Assembly: GCA_014871385.1 (NCBI GenBank)
Contig: CM026421.1
Location: 19,007,981 to 19,071,980, forward strand
DNA: 64,000 bases
From: Ceratodon purpureus
Lineage: Eukaryota > Streptophyta > Bryopsida > Pseudoditrichales > Ditrichaceae
Direction: 5' to 3'
The translations under genes were made by a program, and so were the position numbers. Under the pieces are notes generated by a model, which searched no databases, was not told the DNA's origin, and saw only the letters and a list, made by a program, of their open reading frames with translations. The first letter of the stretch is position 1. Each line of letters opens with the position of its first letter. This document shows positions 39,810 to 52,577 of the stretch, one piece after another.

Positions 39810-42800
39810 GTTGCGAGAGCAACCACGTTCGGGAAGCAACACTTATAGAAGACTTCATTGCATCTTCGAAGCAATCAATTGCACAATTAACGATTCTTCA
39901 TCAGACCCAATCGGGTCGGCCCTTGAATGTCAGCAACATGAGTAGCATTTAATGCCGTTTTAGGCACCCCTTGTGACGACTTGGACTAAGAGAAGAACAA
40001 GTCAGTATCAACACACATTCATTTTCCAAGTGGCATCGGTGCATCCATCTCAGAGGTTGAAGTCGTTACCCAACCTGAGGTCGTGATGTGGTAGACAAAT
40101 TCAACAGATACTAAGTTTCAAAGCATAGGTGAGAAACTGTATTTGTAAATACAGTAAACGCTCTTGAGACTATTCTTGTTAGGTGCTTATATTTTTGAAA
40201 TGATCACGGTTAGTGCGCTGGTATTTTCACAGTATTTTGGCCTGAACGCCGTCCATTTTGTGACGTTAATTCATTATTCAATTATATGAGCAAGCTTTTC
40301 AATCTAACTCGACGTAGTATAATTTGAACTATCTGACTATCCCCATTCTAAGCTTGGGACAGTACTGCGTGTCTCTGGAGTCTGCAACAAGCATGGCATC
40401 TTCTTCGGTTATGTGTACCATTCTTACTGATTGCAAAAGTGTGACACATTCAGCTGAACCTCTTGCACTTTGACTACGCTGGTTTGTTTGTGTTGTCGTC
40501 GGAGCAGCTGCCAACCTTGTCTTTTTGAACTTTGGACGAATGTTGTGAACAGAACCACCCAAAATGTGAACTTGCATTTTGACTTAAGCCAATAAGATTT
40601 GACTAAATCCTGATACACTTGGAGCACATCACATCGTCAAAAATGAAAATAACAGGTAGTGGTAGGAGGAGCAACACCCGTAGTGGCAAGGACGTGGAAT
40701 GATGTGGCGAAATTACAGTAATGTCCAAAAGTGAGTACTTCAGAGATACTGCTAGAATAAGAATGAACTGAACTTCCACCTTACAACTACGCTCGACCCT
40801 TGTATCTGCTTGAACACTGCGGTAAACGTAGAGCAAAAACTTTTGTACTTTGATCGAAGTAGCTTGACTCTCAGTGTCACAGATCCATTAAACTTGGCAT
40901 GTTGGAATTGGATTAAATTGAATTTACAGAAGCCTGATTCGCTACTTTTGATGAGCCCAATCAGACAAGTTTGAGTAGTCGGTGCACTTGTGATTATTTT
41001 ACCTTCTCCTTTGTTCCTTTTAGTTATGCACGATAATTGCTGCAATACAATTCCGAAGCTAGTCATGTGGCAGACACGCGAAGTTGAATTCGCTCAAAAT
41101 TAGGCTCCGAGTCTTGGCCAAAACTCAGTAACTTGCACATGCAAGCATCGTGCAGCTTGATTGCCATTCAAGCACCTTGCAAGCTGCGTTAAGAGCATTG
41201 TACTTCGAAGTTGTGGAGTAGCATCATTTGCGGATTGTCATGACTCATATCTCCAGAATAGCATTGCAACTTGGTAAATTACCATTAGTAATTGCTCGCT
41301 GCTGTAACTTAAAACTTCTGGTTTCAAATGCGAGATTGAAAATTAATCCTCCACTTTCAGTATCTGATTCGCTAATTATTTGCTTAGTCTAATATTTTTG
41401 TATTCTGCTGCAGGAAGGAGAAGAAAAAATTATATTGCTGAATTTAACCAAATTGCATGTCTGAATATTTACCATTAACTCAAAGGAGCCTAGAGCTCAG
41501 ATCAACTTGTCCGTGATGGATCTATGAGCTTTCGGACGTCCTTGGCAGCAAGTCTAACTTTGAAAGCGGCTATGGAGTGAGTGTTGAGGAACAGTTTTTT
41601 TAGTATTTTTCATTTCTTTCATGAATTTGAATTTTGAAGTGTTAAGAACATCGAACACTAGGTCAACATCAAACAAGGGCTGACATTGGAGTGCAAAAGG
41701 AGCTGATGTAAAATTGGCGCCCTCGTGTGACCAAATTCTAGCAGATGGATATTCCTCTAGAAATAGTCGAAGTTAGTTCAAATCTGTCAGTACTAACTCC
41801 GTGGAAGCAGCAATTACAGGAGATCGTATTTTCGTTTTTACTGAAACTCAAGACCTGAGTTACTGAGTTTTATTGGAATAACTCTGGTGCCACTTATCAG
41901 AGTATTCATTTAGCTGCATTGTTCAACTTAATACCATGAACATCTGCCTCTACATGGCTACAAATCATGTCCTGGATACACATGTAACAGGTGTGGTGAA
42001 TTTCCAAAATCACATTTACGAAAAAAGTGAAAATATATCAATGAAATATTTGCAAGCGGATCATTCAAGTCATGAGTCAAGAAGCTGCTTGGCCGACACT
42101 AGAACAAGCCTGTGAGCGCCAAATGAAGAGCCAATAGCAAAAAACCACAAGTTAGGCACCGTAACCTGGGATGATGTGCAAGTGGAATTCCGAAAAGGGA
42201 AAGCGGGCTCACAATCAAGCTCCGCGCTGCTGCTGCGGAATTGGATTCCACAAAATCCACGCCCATCTCGGACTCTCCCGCCGCCTCCTATCCCGGCAAA
42301 GAAGCTCACCTGGAGTAGCATCATCCCCGATTCAAATGTCGATACTGAGGCTTCGTGATGCTCCATATAAGATCCACATCTGCAGCACAGGGTACTCATC
42401 ACATTTTGCATCTGTTCCAGTCATTTAGCATAGTTTTGAACCATTAGCTTGGATACTACAGTAGTCAAAATTGTAGACACAGAGAGAAGTAAGTTTGGAG
42501 GTTGATGAAGACGCAGCGCTGAGGCCCCACTTCCTCAAAGCAGGTAAGGCTTATCATCAATTTAGTGCTACACTTCGATGCATCTCTAGGATTGTGCATA
42601 TCAAATTAAGTTCCTCACTTCGATTAGTTACTTGCGCATTGCAAGAAGAGTCAATATAGATCAGCATATCTAATTGTAGTCAAGCTCCTGTTTAGAAGGA
42701 ATCAATCCATTCTTGCGCAATATTTTATACCAGCTTTATTAGCTCTTTTATCAAATGCCATATTGAGTTCTAAGTGAATTGGATGCTGCGATCATTCGCA

Positions 42801-42851
42801 GGTTTGATCAAGGTGCACCTGCATTCACCGGTGGTCGACGCAACAGATTCA
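39810..42851. other. Intergenic between transporter and pectate lyase
   Basis: It contains transporter 3' untranslated sequence at the start. The remainder has no recognisable gene on either strand; a 113-codon minus-strand frame at about 42100-42400 shows no known domain. The final 200 bp are the probable pectate lyase leader, where an upstream in-frame ATG exists at 42783. Confidence 0.4.
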
Positions 42852-44499
42852 ATGGCCGTGACCAAAATGGCGACCGTGTTGCTCCTTCTGGTGCTGGCGG
42901 TGCAGTTGACGTCCCTCCACGCGAGGTCCGTGCCTGGAGACTACGACACCCAAGAGTATGTCCCCATCCCCAGTGGAAACACCTTCGACACCCAATCTGA
43001 CATGCCTAGCTTTGCAACAAATCAGTTCGATACGCCCCTCGAGACGGAGCAGAACCCGTACAACTACGACACCAGCTTGGCTTCCTCGGACTCGGCCGAC
43101 TCGCTGCCGTTCGACACCTTCGTCGACTCCCCGGAGACCATCAATCCAGTCGTCTTCTCCCAATCTGCTTACGAGAATGACGAGGTCTTCTTTGACACGT
43201 CCAATGCCGACACTGTCTACAGGGCCAAGGACGAGTAAGTTGAATGTGACCACCTCTGAATCCAATGCGGAATTTCAATCTGAGTGGCACCCTGTTGTGA
43301 GCACATCATCTGATTTTGCTCGACAGGATTGTTCTGATTATAGTGCATGATTTCTGTGTGGCAGTGGATTGAGCCTCGCTTCGACTGATGTGATGAACGT
43401 CACCGCCACGGACGACATGCTCTCCACTCTTGCCCAGGCCATGGGGGGTTGCGGCACGGGTAATCCCATTGACGATTGCTGGCGTTGCGACCCGAACTGG
43501 CGCAGCCATCGCCAGGCGCTGGCCAGCTGCGCGATCGGATTCGGCCGAAATGCCATCGGGGGGAAGAACGGGCCCATCTACACCGTCACCACGAATGCCG
43601 ACGATGCACAGAACCCTCAACCGGGTACCCTTCGCTACGGCGTGACGCGCGACGGCCCGCTGTGGATCATCTTTGCCAAGAGCATGACCATCCAACTCAA
43701 AGGCGAGCTCTGGGTGACGGCCTTCAAGACAATCGATGCGCGCGGTGCCGAGGTTCACATCACGGGCGGATCACAAATCACTATCCAGAACACCAACAAC
43801 GTGATCCTCCATGGGCTCCACATCCACGACATAACCCCCTCGGGCCCGACCACCATCCGCGCTTCACCTTCCAAGGTGATCCGTCGCGGCAGGACAGACG
43901 GTGACGGTATCCACATCTGGGGCTCCCACGACGTGTGGGTGGACCACTGCTTCCTCGCTAAGGCCACCGATGGCCTCCTGGACGCGACTCAGGGCTCCAA
44001 CATGGTCACTGTGTCGAACTGCTTGTTCGAGAATCACAACAAGGTGATGTTATTCGGATCAGATCCATCTCACACGGCGGACAGGAACATGAGGGCGACT
44101 GTGGCATTCAACAAGTTCGGTAGCGGACTTATCCAGCGTTTGCCGAGGTGCCGGTTTGGAGTATTCCATATCTTGAACAACGACTACTCGGCGGGGTGGT
44201 CGATTTACGCAATTGGAGGGAGTGAGGATCCTACGATTCTGAGCCAGGGAAATCTGTTTAATCCGAGTGGGAACAAGGAGGTGACGAAACGGATTAACGA
44301 CGGCGGGCCGACTTTCGGTGGATGGAAGAATTGGAACTGGGCTTCAAGTGGGGATGTGTTTATGAAGGGCGCCTTCTTCACCGGCTCCGGGGCCACGGCC
44401 AGTTCCGCTGGCGTCTATGCGAAAGCTTTTAGTACTTCGTCGCGCCCTGGCTCCATGGTGCCCGCCATCACTCGAAGCGCAGGCCCTCTTACCATGTAG
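42852..44499 (+). CDS. Secreted pectate lyase (polysaccharide lyase family 1)
   Basis: The enzyme cleaves de-esterified homogalacturonan in the cell wall by calcium-dependent beta-elimination. Two exons, 42852-43234 and 43365-44499, give 505 aa. Residues 1-25 form a signal peptide (MATVLLLLVLAVQLTSLHA). Residues 26-128 are an acidic Ser/Asp-rich region with six (F/Y)DT motifs. The PL1 domain follows: NPIDDCWRCDPNWRSHRQAL, then DGDGIHIWG and VWVDHC (calcium-site Asp residues near 306-321) and DGLLDATQGSN. Next come GLIQRLPRCRFG, carrying the RxPxxR motif with the likely catalytic Arg near 386, and YAIGGSEDPTI. All hallmark motifs are intact. The chosen start gives the cleanest signal peptide; an in-frame ATG at 42783 would add 23 residues. 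The C-terminus lacks a membrane anchor. Confidence 0.93.
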
Positions 44500-45503
44500 A
44501 AGTGAACATGATTTTCCTGGTCGCGCAAGGTGCGAGTTTAGGATGCAACCTCCTTGATCAAGCTTGCGAATGCTTTCAATTCCAGCTTGTGAGTGAAGAG
44601 TTGATCTTGTTGTATGCAATTTCGAGAATATTAGATTACGTGCAACCGCTGCTGTGTAGGTGATCGAAAGGTGATTGCCTAGCTGAGCAGACGAGTTGAT
44701 ATTTAGAGTAAAGAATAGCGTAGATGGACTGTTGCAGTATATGCAATTCTAGTGTGAACCGACCGCTCATGTGGAGGATGGTGCTGGAGTGTGAAGAGTT
44801 GGTTTGACAATGATCGACCTCACGGAAGCCCCCTCCGGATGCAGAAAGAGTAGGTTTTACTAGGAGTTTTGATCGATCAGGAAGCAGTGTCTTCATGTTG
44901 AAAGTGAATGTGTGATTCCTCGAATCACAAGTGCAGTGGAAGTGAACTTTTTAAGTTCATGATCGTCTTGGAAAAATGGAAACAATGGCCAGAGGTCTGA
45001 GTTGAATATGACTCTCTGATAACAAAATTGGGTATGCCTTTTCATGAAGCTTCCAATTGTAGCTTTATTCATTCAGTAGCACTGCATAACTTCCCTTCCT
45101 AGCTGTTGTGCTCAAACAGACTGCTGCCACAGCTGAAGTTATCGACATTTATGCGCTCTTACGCTTGCTTGATACTTGGTTAATATTTATGGCTATGTTT
45201 GGTTCACTCAATAACATACACAAACAGCAACAAATGCCATCCATATACTTCATTTACAAATTTCATTGTACCTCTTCCACTGCACTCGGTGCGCTGCATA
45301 CCATCCTCATGACATAATCGCCACTCTCAAGTTTCAGCCACCACCACTTGGTGTCGCATCTTTGATTCTATAGCTTTCGGTATCTTGTTACAAGACTTGC
45401 AGCTCGATGTGTGGCCCATTCCATCCTACGAGCCTACTTTACTAAACGGTTTACTAATTCGTGGCAAGCCATATAGAAGCGAGCAAAAACCACAGGGCAG
45501 GAT
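44500..45503. other. Convergent intergenic region between pectate lyase and C4H
   Basis: The two genes point towards each other, so this holds both 3' untranslated regions. Nothing else was recognised. Confidence 0.45.
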
Positions 45504-47637
45504 CTACATCGGCCTTGGTTTGACAACAATCGTCGACTGTACAGCAATGCGATTGCTAAACTGACCAGCCAGCTCGGCAACATCAATCTTATCTACTCCT
45601 GGGGGAAGAAGAAGCTCGAAGGACTGCACGAGGCGGCCAAGCACGATGGGTACGAGGGGCATGGCAATAGCGATCCCAGGGCAAGCTCGCCGGCCCGAAC
45701 CAAATGGCAGGAACCGAAAATCGTTGCCAGTCAACTCCATGTGGCTGTTCAAGAATCGCTCGGGAATGAACTCGTTGGGCTTGTCCCAGTACTTGGGATT
45801 GTTCCCGATCCACCACGCGTTCACGTAGATGCGGCTCCCTGCCGGGATGTCATAGCCCATTAGCTTCTCCTGATTAACGTTCAAGTGGGGCACCAGTAGT
45901 GGAATGGACATGTGGTAGCGCATAACCTCCTTCACAAATGCTGTCAAGTAGGGCAACTTGTTGTTGTGGGTGTCGGCTTCGCACATTAAGTTGCCTTTGC
46001 CCAGAATCTCGTCAAGTTCGTCCCTCATGCGCTTCTGCATCTCGGGATTATTCACAAGCTCTGCCAATCCCCACTCAATTGACCACAAAGTTGTTTCGGT
46101 CCCTGCACATCCAGCGAGTGAAAACGGCAAATGATGGCTAAATTCAAGAGTAGTTCCCAAAAGTTCAAGGACTAGCCATAGCCGCTATAACGTCTCCTAG
46201 GAAAGAGGTACCAAGTATTTGCGAAAGAAATTCCTGTGAACTGGGAAAATTGTGAGAAGCTAGTACTGATCATCATATTCCACAAGATTTTCCATCGATG
46301 TGTTCATTTCTGATTTACCTGCGGCGTTCACATTCTCAATCATGTAGAGCATATTGTCCTCGTTGATCTCTCCATTCTGTTCCGCACTCAGAATGTGGTC
46401 AATTCCTGGCTTCCCGATTGACGATTGTGGTCCCTTTACGGCCACAGACTTCCTGCACTTTGCTTTAACCCATTAACATCACCGTACCCCAGTACCAAGA
46501 CAATTAACCTTTGTATACATGTACAATTCAAATCATCTATGTTCTAATAAGTGTAAGCTCAGTCTGGATGCTTACTTGTGATTGTTAATGAATCCTCTGA
46601 AAACATCATCCCGCTTCCTCTTGATATCCCAACAGCGGTCCAAAAATGGTTTCAAGAATGGCCGTAGAATGGGAATGAAATCAGCGTAATTGTACTCAAA
46701 GCTCTGAGTCACGCCACTCCTCATGCCATTCAACTCTCGCAGCTTCACAAACAGGGGATCATCCTCGCCTTCAAACCGCGTGTCAAACATCATCCGATAC
46801 ATGATGTTGTAAATCATGAGCTGCAACCTCCGCCGGATCACAACACCGGTGGTAGTGGCCTCAGGGGAGGCCGTGATGTCCTTGATCACATGGTCCGCTT
46901 CCTCTTCCCACACCGTGTGCATTCTCTGCACCGATTTAGTGGTGAAAAAGGGGACTGTCATAATGCGGCGCATTTTGCGCCAATGTTCACCGTAATTCGT
47001 GAACACCGTATCCTGGCCGCGCCCACTGAAGATGTCAAACACAATGTTGCACGTTCTAGAGCCGAATGCGATCCCTTGCGTGTGGAGAACTTCCTTGGCG
47101 GCCTCTGGAGAGGACACCACCACCAAGTTCCTTTTGCCCAGTTTCAGTATCAACACATCCCCATATTGTTCTGCTAGTCCGGCCAATTTGTGGTGATTCA
47201 GATCATCCCCAACCTGAAATACAAACACACAAGTAATACCAAAACAGATAAGCAAAATTCAGTAAACAAACACATAGTAGATCACTGCTAATGTTGGATT
47301 GTGACAGCCATGATAAACATTGATAAACATTGATAAACATATCAATAGTATTCGGATTTGAAGTCATATAGGAGCATGATAGAGCCAATTATTTCTTCCA
47401 TAAAGGTGATATTCTAGGTTCAAATTTGACTAATAGTTGCATAGACAGTAGAGCGGCAGAGACCTGGAACCAGTTGCCGACAATGGGTAAGGCAGGAGGA
47501 CCGGGGGGCAAATTCATCCTGGGAGCCATCAGCTTCATAATAACTAACCCAATCACTACTGTTACAAGCAGCAATCCCACCATTCCGAACAGTGCAGGTG
47601 CGATGCCATAATCTTTGCCCACGCCCCATATCTGCAA
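45504..47637 (-). CDS. CYP73A: Cinnamate 4-hydroxylase, cytochrome P450 family CYP73
   Basis: C4H hydroxylates trans-cinnamate to p-coumarate, the second step of phenylpropanoid metabolism, on the ER membrane with NADPH-P450 reductase. Four exons, 47637-47464, 47213-46576, 46452-46319 and 46102-45504, give 514 aa, the family length. The N-terminal anchor (LFGMVGLLLVTVVIGLVI) is followed by the Pro-rich hinge LPPGPPALPIVGNW. C4H-specific GDDLNHHKLAGLAEQYGD and FTNYGEHWRKMRRIMTVPFF are present. The I-helix has AGTETT (about 315-320), the K-helix ExxR is EVMR (374-377), PERF is in FIPERF and the heme loop is FGSGRRACPG with Cys about 456. Ending VVKPRPM fits the family. The first intron, after WFQ, is additional to the two I recall in angiosperm C4H genes; its donor is GTCTCT. 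Confidence 0.94.
47311..47340. repeat. 10-bp tandem repeat x3 in C4H intron 1
   Basis: TGATAAACAT is repeated three times without mismatch inside the first intron of the C4H gene. No function is implied. Confidence 0.8.
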
Positions 47638-50589
47638 ATTCTAGCACAAGGAACACTAAGAGAACAATTTAGAGAATTGCCCTTCAACTTTTCATAACCA
47701 AAAAACTTGTACCGAATCATATCGAACTCAAACATCCCCTAAATCAAGTTGGTATGCTAGAAAAATGGCATTGTTCAAGATAACCATATTGCAATAAGTT
47801 CACTTCTAATCAGCCAACTGCGATGTATATACAAGAAAGGCGCACCGTCATCGAAGGAATCATTCCTGAGAATTGTGAGGCACTAAACCACTTGTTCTGT
47901 TCCATATTGAGCTCTAGCTATGATAGCAAACCCACTGCGAAATTGGGGCAAACTCCAGATACAGCAGTCGACCCTCATGGAAGCTTAAATACACCCTGCA
48001 GATCGAGGAGAAGGAAGTTGAAAAGAATTAGAGAGCAGGAATTGTTTGCTCAAAAGCATGCAAAAACCTTTTGTCACAGGGCCGACTCAATTGTATCCAG
48101 GGCCGCCGGGCCTATTATTAGACACCTAAGTAACACCTGGCCATGGTACATGATACTTGTATGTATGCGGTGCCCACCATGAACGCACACCAGCATAACG
48201 GCACAACTGTTAGTAGCCCTTGGAAACTTACTATAAAATGGTAAACCCAAATGAGACATAAGCTTTGGAGATTCGAAGATTCGAATTGCCTGAGAATGTG
48301 GCATTAGGAAATACTTTCTCTAGAAAGCATGAGGTAGAAGCTTGAGTAGATTTGTGAATTGGGAACTCGTTGCCTCCAGTAGATTGGGATTGAACCTGAT
48401 CGTCCGTTGACAGCTTTGCCTACGGTGATAATTTTTCTTCTCCCGGTGGTAATGAAGTACAGCAATGAATCGACGGTGACATTTGAGGGTGATTAATGGG
48501 TAGAACATGCAAACACACAAAAATCGAGTGCCTCATTTCTCCAGTACAACCCCATTTTCATTTTGCCTGGTGCAATATTCAGTTTCATGGTCATATTGAT
48601 GCAACCCACATCAGCTAACCAAGAAAATAACCTCCTCGAGCCAGAAATGACTCACCCCCAAAAGTAGCAAACCATCTTGGAATGTTGCTGAGGTTCTAGA
48701 AACACAGCCTCCACCTGCCTCGACGCCCTCCGGTTTCCTACACATCTTCTCTCTGAAAAGAGTTTCCGTTGGTGCAGCCCCGGGGGCAGCAGCTTCTGGA
48801 TCACACTCACAGCGAACGTCCTTTCGGCTGAATCCGACATTATTAGTCTCATTGCAGGGCCGTAGGTGAAACACTTTCCTGCACCAGCAGGTACGATTCT
48901 ATCAAGGTACGTTCATGCAATGAGTCACACACCATATCAACATCAACTGCCCTTTGGAGTTGATATCGACAATTACCTTGCATGGTGAAACTAGAAAATG
49001 TTACTTGGAAAGCTAACTATTTGGAGGATTTTTGAGTCTCTTGAGTCTTGAGTCTCTTGCTAATAGAGCCTACCTAATCGATTTCGTGTCGGATGGCAGG
49101 GGACCCTTGCCAGCATTCATGAGACCATCTTCTGGGTTTCGTGATCGATGTCTTTGCAGGACACAGATTGAAGAGGCATCTATACATGCACTCTAGATGA
49201 GCATCCTAGTTCTTCTTAACTAGAGAAGTCGGAGTCAAGAGGTGGAATAAAAGATAGATTAGGTAGGGAAAGATGAGGCCATGCGCATGTGCATGGATGG
49301 AGGATGGAGTTAGGGATGAGTTAGTGGATTAGTGAGAATGAGGTTGAAGACTTAATGGATGAGAAGAAAAGTTAAGTTAAAGGAGTGGGGTGCATGTGGC
49401 CGCAGGGGTGTGTGTGAGAACTCTCTCTTTTTGCATTATGTGTGTGTTAGTCTTTTGGTTAGAAGCTAGGTTTTGGAAGTAAATTAGTTTTTCGGGTAGG
49501 TTAGATCTGCTGATTGGGTTCAAGCTGGTTAGGAAGAAACCAGCCATTGGTTAGAGTACCATTAGTTAGAGTAGAAGCGGTGATTTTGAAGGTGGTGGTT
49601 GTATGTTCTTTCTGGCTGGGCCGAAAGAATTGTCAAGAGGATCGATGCGGTTGGGAGCTAAGGAGTCGCTCGGTTAGTGTTTACGCTGCGGGGCATCAGC
49701 AAGGGCCGGCGGTTATTATTTTTGCTTTTTATTTTTATTTTTATTCTTGTTATTCTTCGATTTAGCGTTGATGCTTCTGGACGTTGGTGGTTTTGAGCAG
49801 CGACATTGGCTCGGTGGAGGTTTGGAGTTGGTTCTTGCTGAGTTGATGATTGATTTTTTTTCTTTTATTTCATCTTTTGTTGTTACCCTTGAGTGCGGAT
49901 GATCCTGCCTTAGGGAATGTTATGATCATGTTAATTGTGGATGTTTCCACATATTAAAATTGAATTTTTATTTTAGAAGCTTTAGTTTTTGCATGAATAT
50001 TGAATGATTTGAAATTGGGGTTTGGTTGAAGATTGTTGGTTTTGAGTGTTTTTTGCTTATTTTATTTTAGTTTTGATGATTGTGTTGTTGGTTGAAAGTT
50101 ATTAGCCAAAATTAAGTTGTGGTTGTGATTTAAAGTGGTGTAGGGTTGGAGAGTGAGACCTTCACATTCTGGGCTTTATAGCAATTTGAGTTGCTTCTGC
50201 AGCTTGATTGTGGTTTGTGGTTGTTGGTCATGGTCAAGGTTGTGTCTATGACTTAGGCTCATGTGGGTTGGGGAGTGAGATCCTCGCTCCTTGTATTCCA
50301 TGCCACCTTGAGTTGTTCTTACAAACTTAGGTTGGGATTGCATGTGTTGTATTTTGTTCCGTAAGTCAAGGCCAACCTCAGGGTTGTGCTTTTTGGTTCT
50401 ACAGGGGACGTAGGAATTGTTTTAAGAGCATAAAGAAAATATAGATTTTTGGCTTTTTGATAACTTTATTTAATAACAGATCAAATTTGAATAATATAAA
50501 CCACAAGACTTTCTTTGAAAATGCACAAGACTTTTTTTTGTGAATCCTATGGATTAGAATTTTATGAAAGGAAATAAAGGAAAATAAAG
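47638..50589. other. C4H upstream region and gene-poor spacer
   Basis: The first kilobase is presumably the C4H promoter. At 48852-48656 a minus-strand frame of about 66 codons ends in a good donor (GG|GTGAGT) and is more GC-rich than its surroundings. It could be an upstream exon of an unknown gene, but no partner exon was found. The stretch from about 49200 to 50400 is G/T-rich on the plus strand with degenerate repeats and nothing coding. Confidence 0.35.
50462..50529. repeat. Left copy of a direct repeat flanking the transposase relic
   Basis: It matches 52127-52195 in the same orientation. The shared core ACAGATCAAATTTGAATAAT continues as ATAAAC(C/T)ACAAGACTTTCT. The two copies are 1.67 kb apart and bracket the decayed transposase, as LTRs or a segmental duplication might. 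Confidence 0.7.
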
Positions 50590-51390
50590 AAATAATAAGA
50601 GTTTAGTAATATCATACCTTTATCATGATACCTCTTGGTAGGTGATTGCGGAAGTGCCAGAATGCAAGCTTGGGCTCTAATTTGCCTAACGCCTTTTCAG
50701 TCACAGCTGTAGTGGAAAGCACTATGTTTAGTACATGTGGTACAGACCGAACACTTCGTCTATGGTCATTGCTCTCATGTATTGAAGACATATCTTCTAT
50801 GTTTAGCCATGAAACCTTTGAAGTTTAGCGCTTCTTCGCCATTAATCTCCATGACTAGGTTAAGATTGACAAGATTGAGAAGATAATCTGAACCTTGCAA
50901 TCCTTAGAGTGCATATCGCAGGTGGCAATTGTCATGACACGGTAGTAGGTTCGGTCGTACGCATTATATACTATTGTGGTCCACTGTTTTACTTGTTTGA
51001 CATGGTCGAATATCAGCCATGCATTCTCGAGCTCTCCGCCGGCCTACATTCTTCTCATTAAGTGGACTTCGCCGCTTGGCTCGACTCTAAACATTTTGAA
51101 AATATATACAATGTCACATTCAGTCACTTAACATGAAATTTGTTCTTCTAGACAAAGATCCATAAATTAATTCCGCATACCTCAGTGATAGCATCCATGA
51201 CACCATACATTGTCAACTTCTGGAAAGTCATTACCTTGTTCCGGATGTTTGAGGATGCCATATTCATGCATTTGTCAAGTACAAAAACTTGTTACTCCAT
51301 ATTGAGCTTCTTTGGCAAGGCATCCTCAAGCTGCAGGAAAAAATTGCCAATTAAACCTTTGTTGGTCTCCAACACCACTGAATTCTTCGT
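50590..51390 (-). pseudogene. Degenerate transposase-like gene
   Basis: On the minus strand, from about 51390 down to 50590, coding-like segments follow one another in two frames broken by stops and frameshifts. In order they contain NKGLIGNFFLQLEDALPKKL, ITEMFRVEPSGEV-like text, NAWLIFDHVKQVKQWTTIVY, MTIATCDMHSKD, NFKGFMA (other frame) and LAFWHFRNHLPRGIM. The pattern WLIFDHVK...W.T...YD...V.TIA.CDM...FKGFMA...FWHFR resembles a transposase-like family that I remember as abundant in moss genomes, possibly MULE-related. The name is a recollection that was not verified. At least two in-frame stops and one frameshift make it non-functional, and a section before FWHFR appears deleted. Confidence 0.5.
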
Positions 51391-52577
51391 GTGTTGAATT
51401 TTATAAATTGTTATAAAAAAATTGTAATTAAGTTTACATTCTATATGAATAGATTTACAATATTTTTTAATTACAATAAAATTGAACAAAATTAAGCCTT
51501 TGTATATTAATTATTTCTTAATTTCATTATTTGTCATAAAAAAATTTGAAATCATGTTAATTAAAGACATATTTATTGAAGGTTGTTTTTTAATCATCAT
51601 TTGCATTTCAATGTTTATAAATTAGATATCGTAATTAGTAAGGTTCAATATACAACAATAAATGGAATTTCAGACATAATAAATTACTAAAATCTATTAA
51701 TCGTTTGAAATGATTAAATTGAATTGATAAAATTCTTGCTTAAACTACAATAAGCAGTATACTTTTGAAAAAATCACGATTAGAAGTATCCAGATAATAA
51801 TAATTTGATTTATTAATCATAATTTTTTTAAAAATTAAAATCATTTTATTGTTCCATTTAAATTGGTATTAAAAACTTCAAACTGTTGATTTAAAAAAAT
51901 AAAACTAAACTAAAAAAATAAAAAACAAATCAATTACTGACTCACTACAATAAATTATCAAATAATATCATATGAATTAGAATATGTTCTTATTTTATTT
52001 TAAAACTTTCATTTGAACTCAAATTTCTTTAATTTTATTTATTTTTAATTATAAAAAATAAAAAATAAAAAAGGATGTTTATTAATAACCTTCAAATTAC
52101 TCCATATATTTTTCGCCGTTTGGATGAACTTTATCTAAAAACAGATCAAATTTGAATAATATAAACTACAAGACTTTCTATTGTGAAAACACAGTACTAC
52201 TGCATAACATTATATATCAGAAAATAAAATATCAAATATTTCATTTCATATACTTCAAAGTTTTTGGAAAAGAAAATAGTATTTAAAAAAATTGATTTTA
52301 TTCAGAAATTCTAAATTGTCATATACAATAAATCTTATTATTCAAAATAACAAAATTATCCATAAATTAATCTATAAATTATTATTTTTGTTTGATAATT
52401 TATTTCAGATTTTTAAATTATTATATATCAATTGAATATATTATTATTATTCTATTCAAAATTATGTTTATTTTCATAAGTAGATTAATTTTGAGTATTT
52501 TAATTATTAGGAATGTCTTAATTCATATGTTTTAAACCTTTATTAAAGTCATATTATAATTTTATAATAGAAATATG
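51391..52577. other. Very AT-rich spacer
   Basis: Nearly pure A/T sequence with poly-A and poly-T runs and no ORF or RNA gene recognised. It contains the right copy of the direct repeat. Confidence 0.5.
52127..52195. repeat. Right copy of the direct repeat flanking the transposase relic
   Basis: It has the same orientation as 50462-50529 and about 85% identity by eye. Confidence 0.7.

Noticed and set aside
42849..43265. Minus-strand frames across the pectate lyase
   Set aside because: They are antisense shadows of a well-supported gene.
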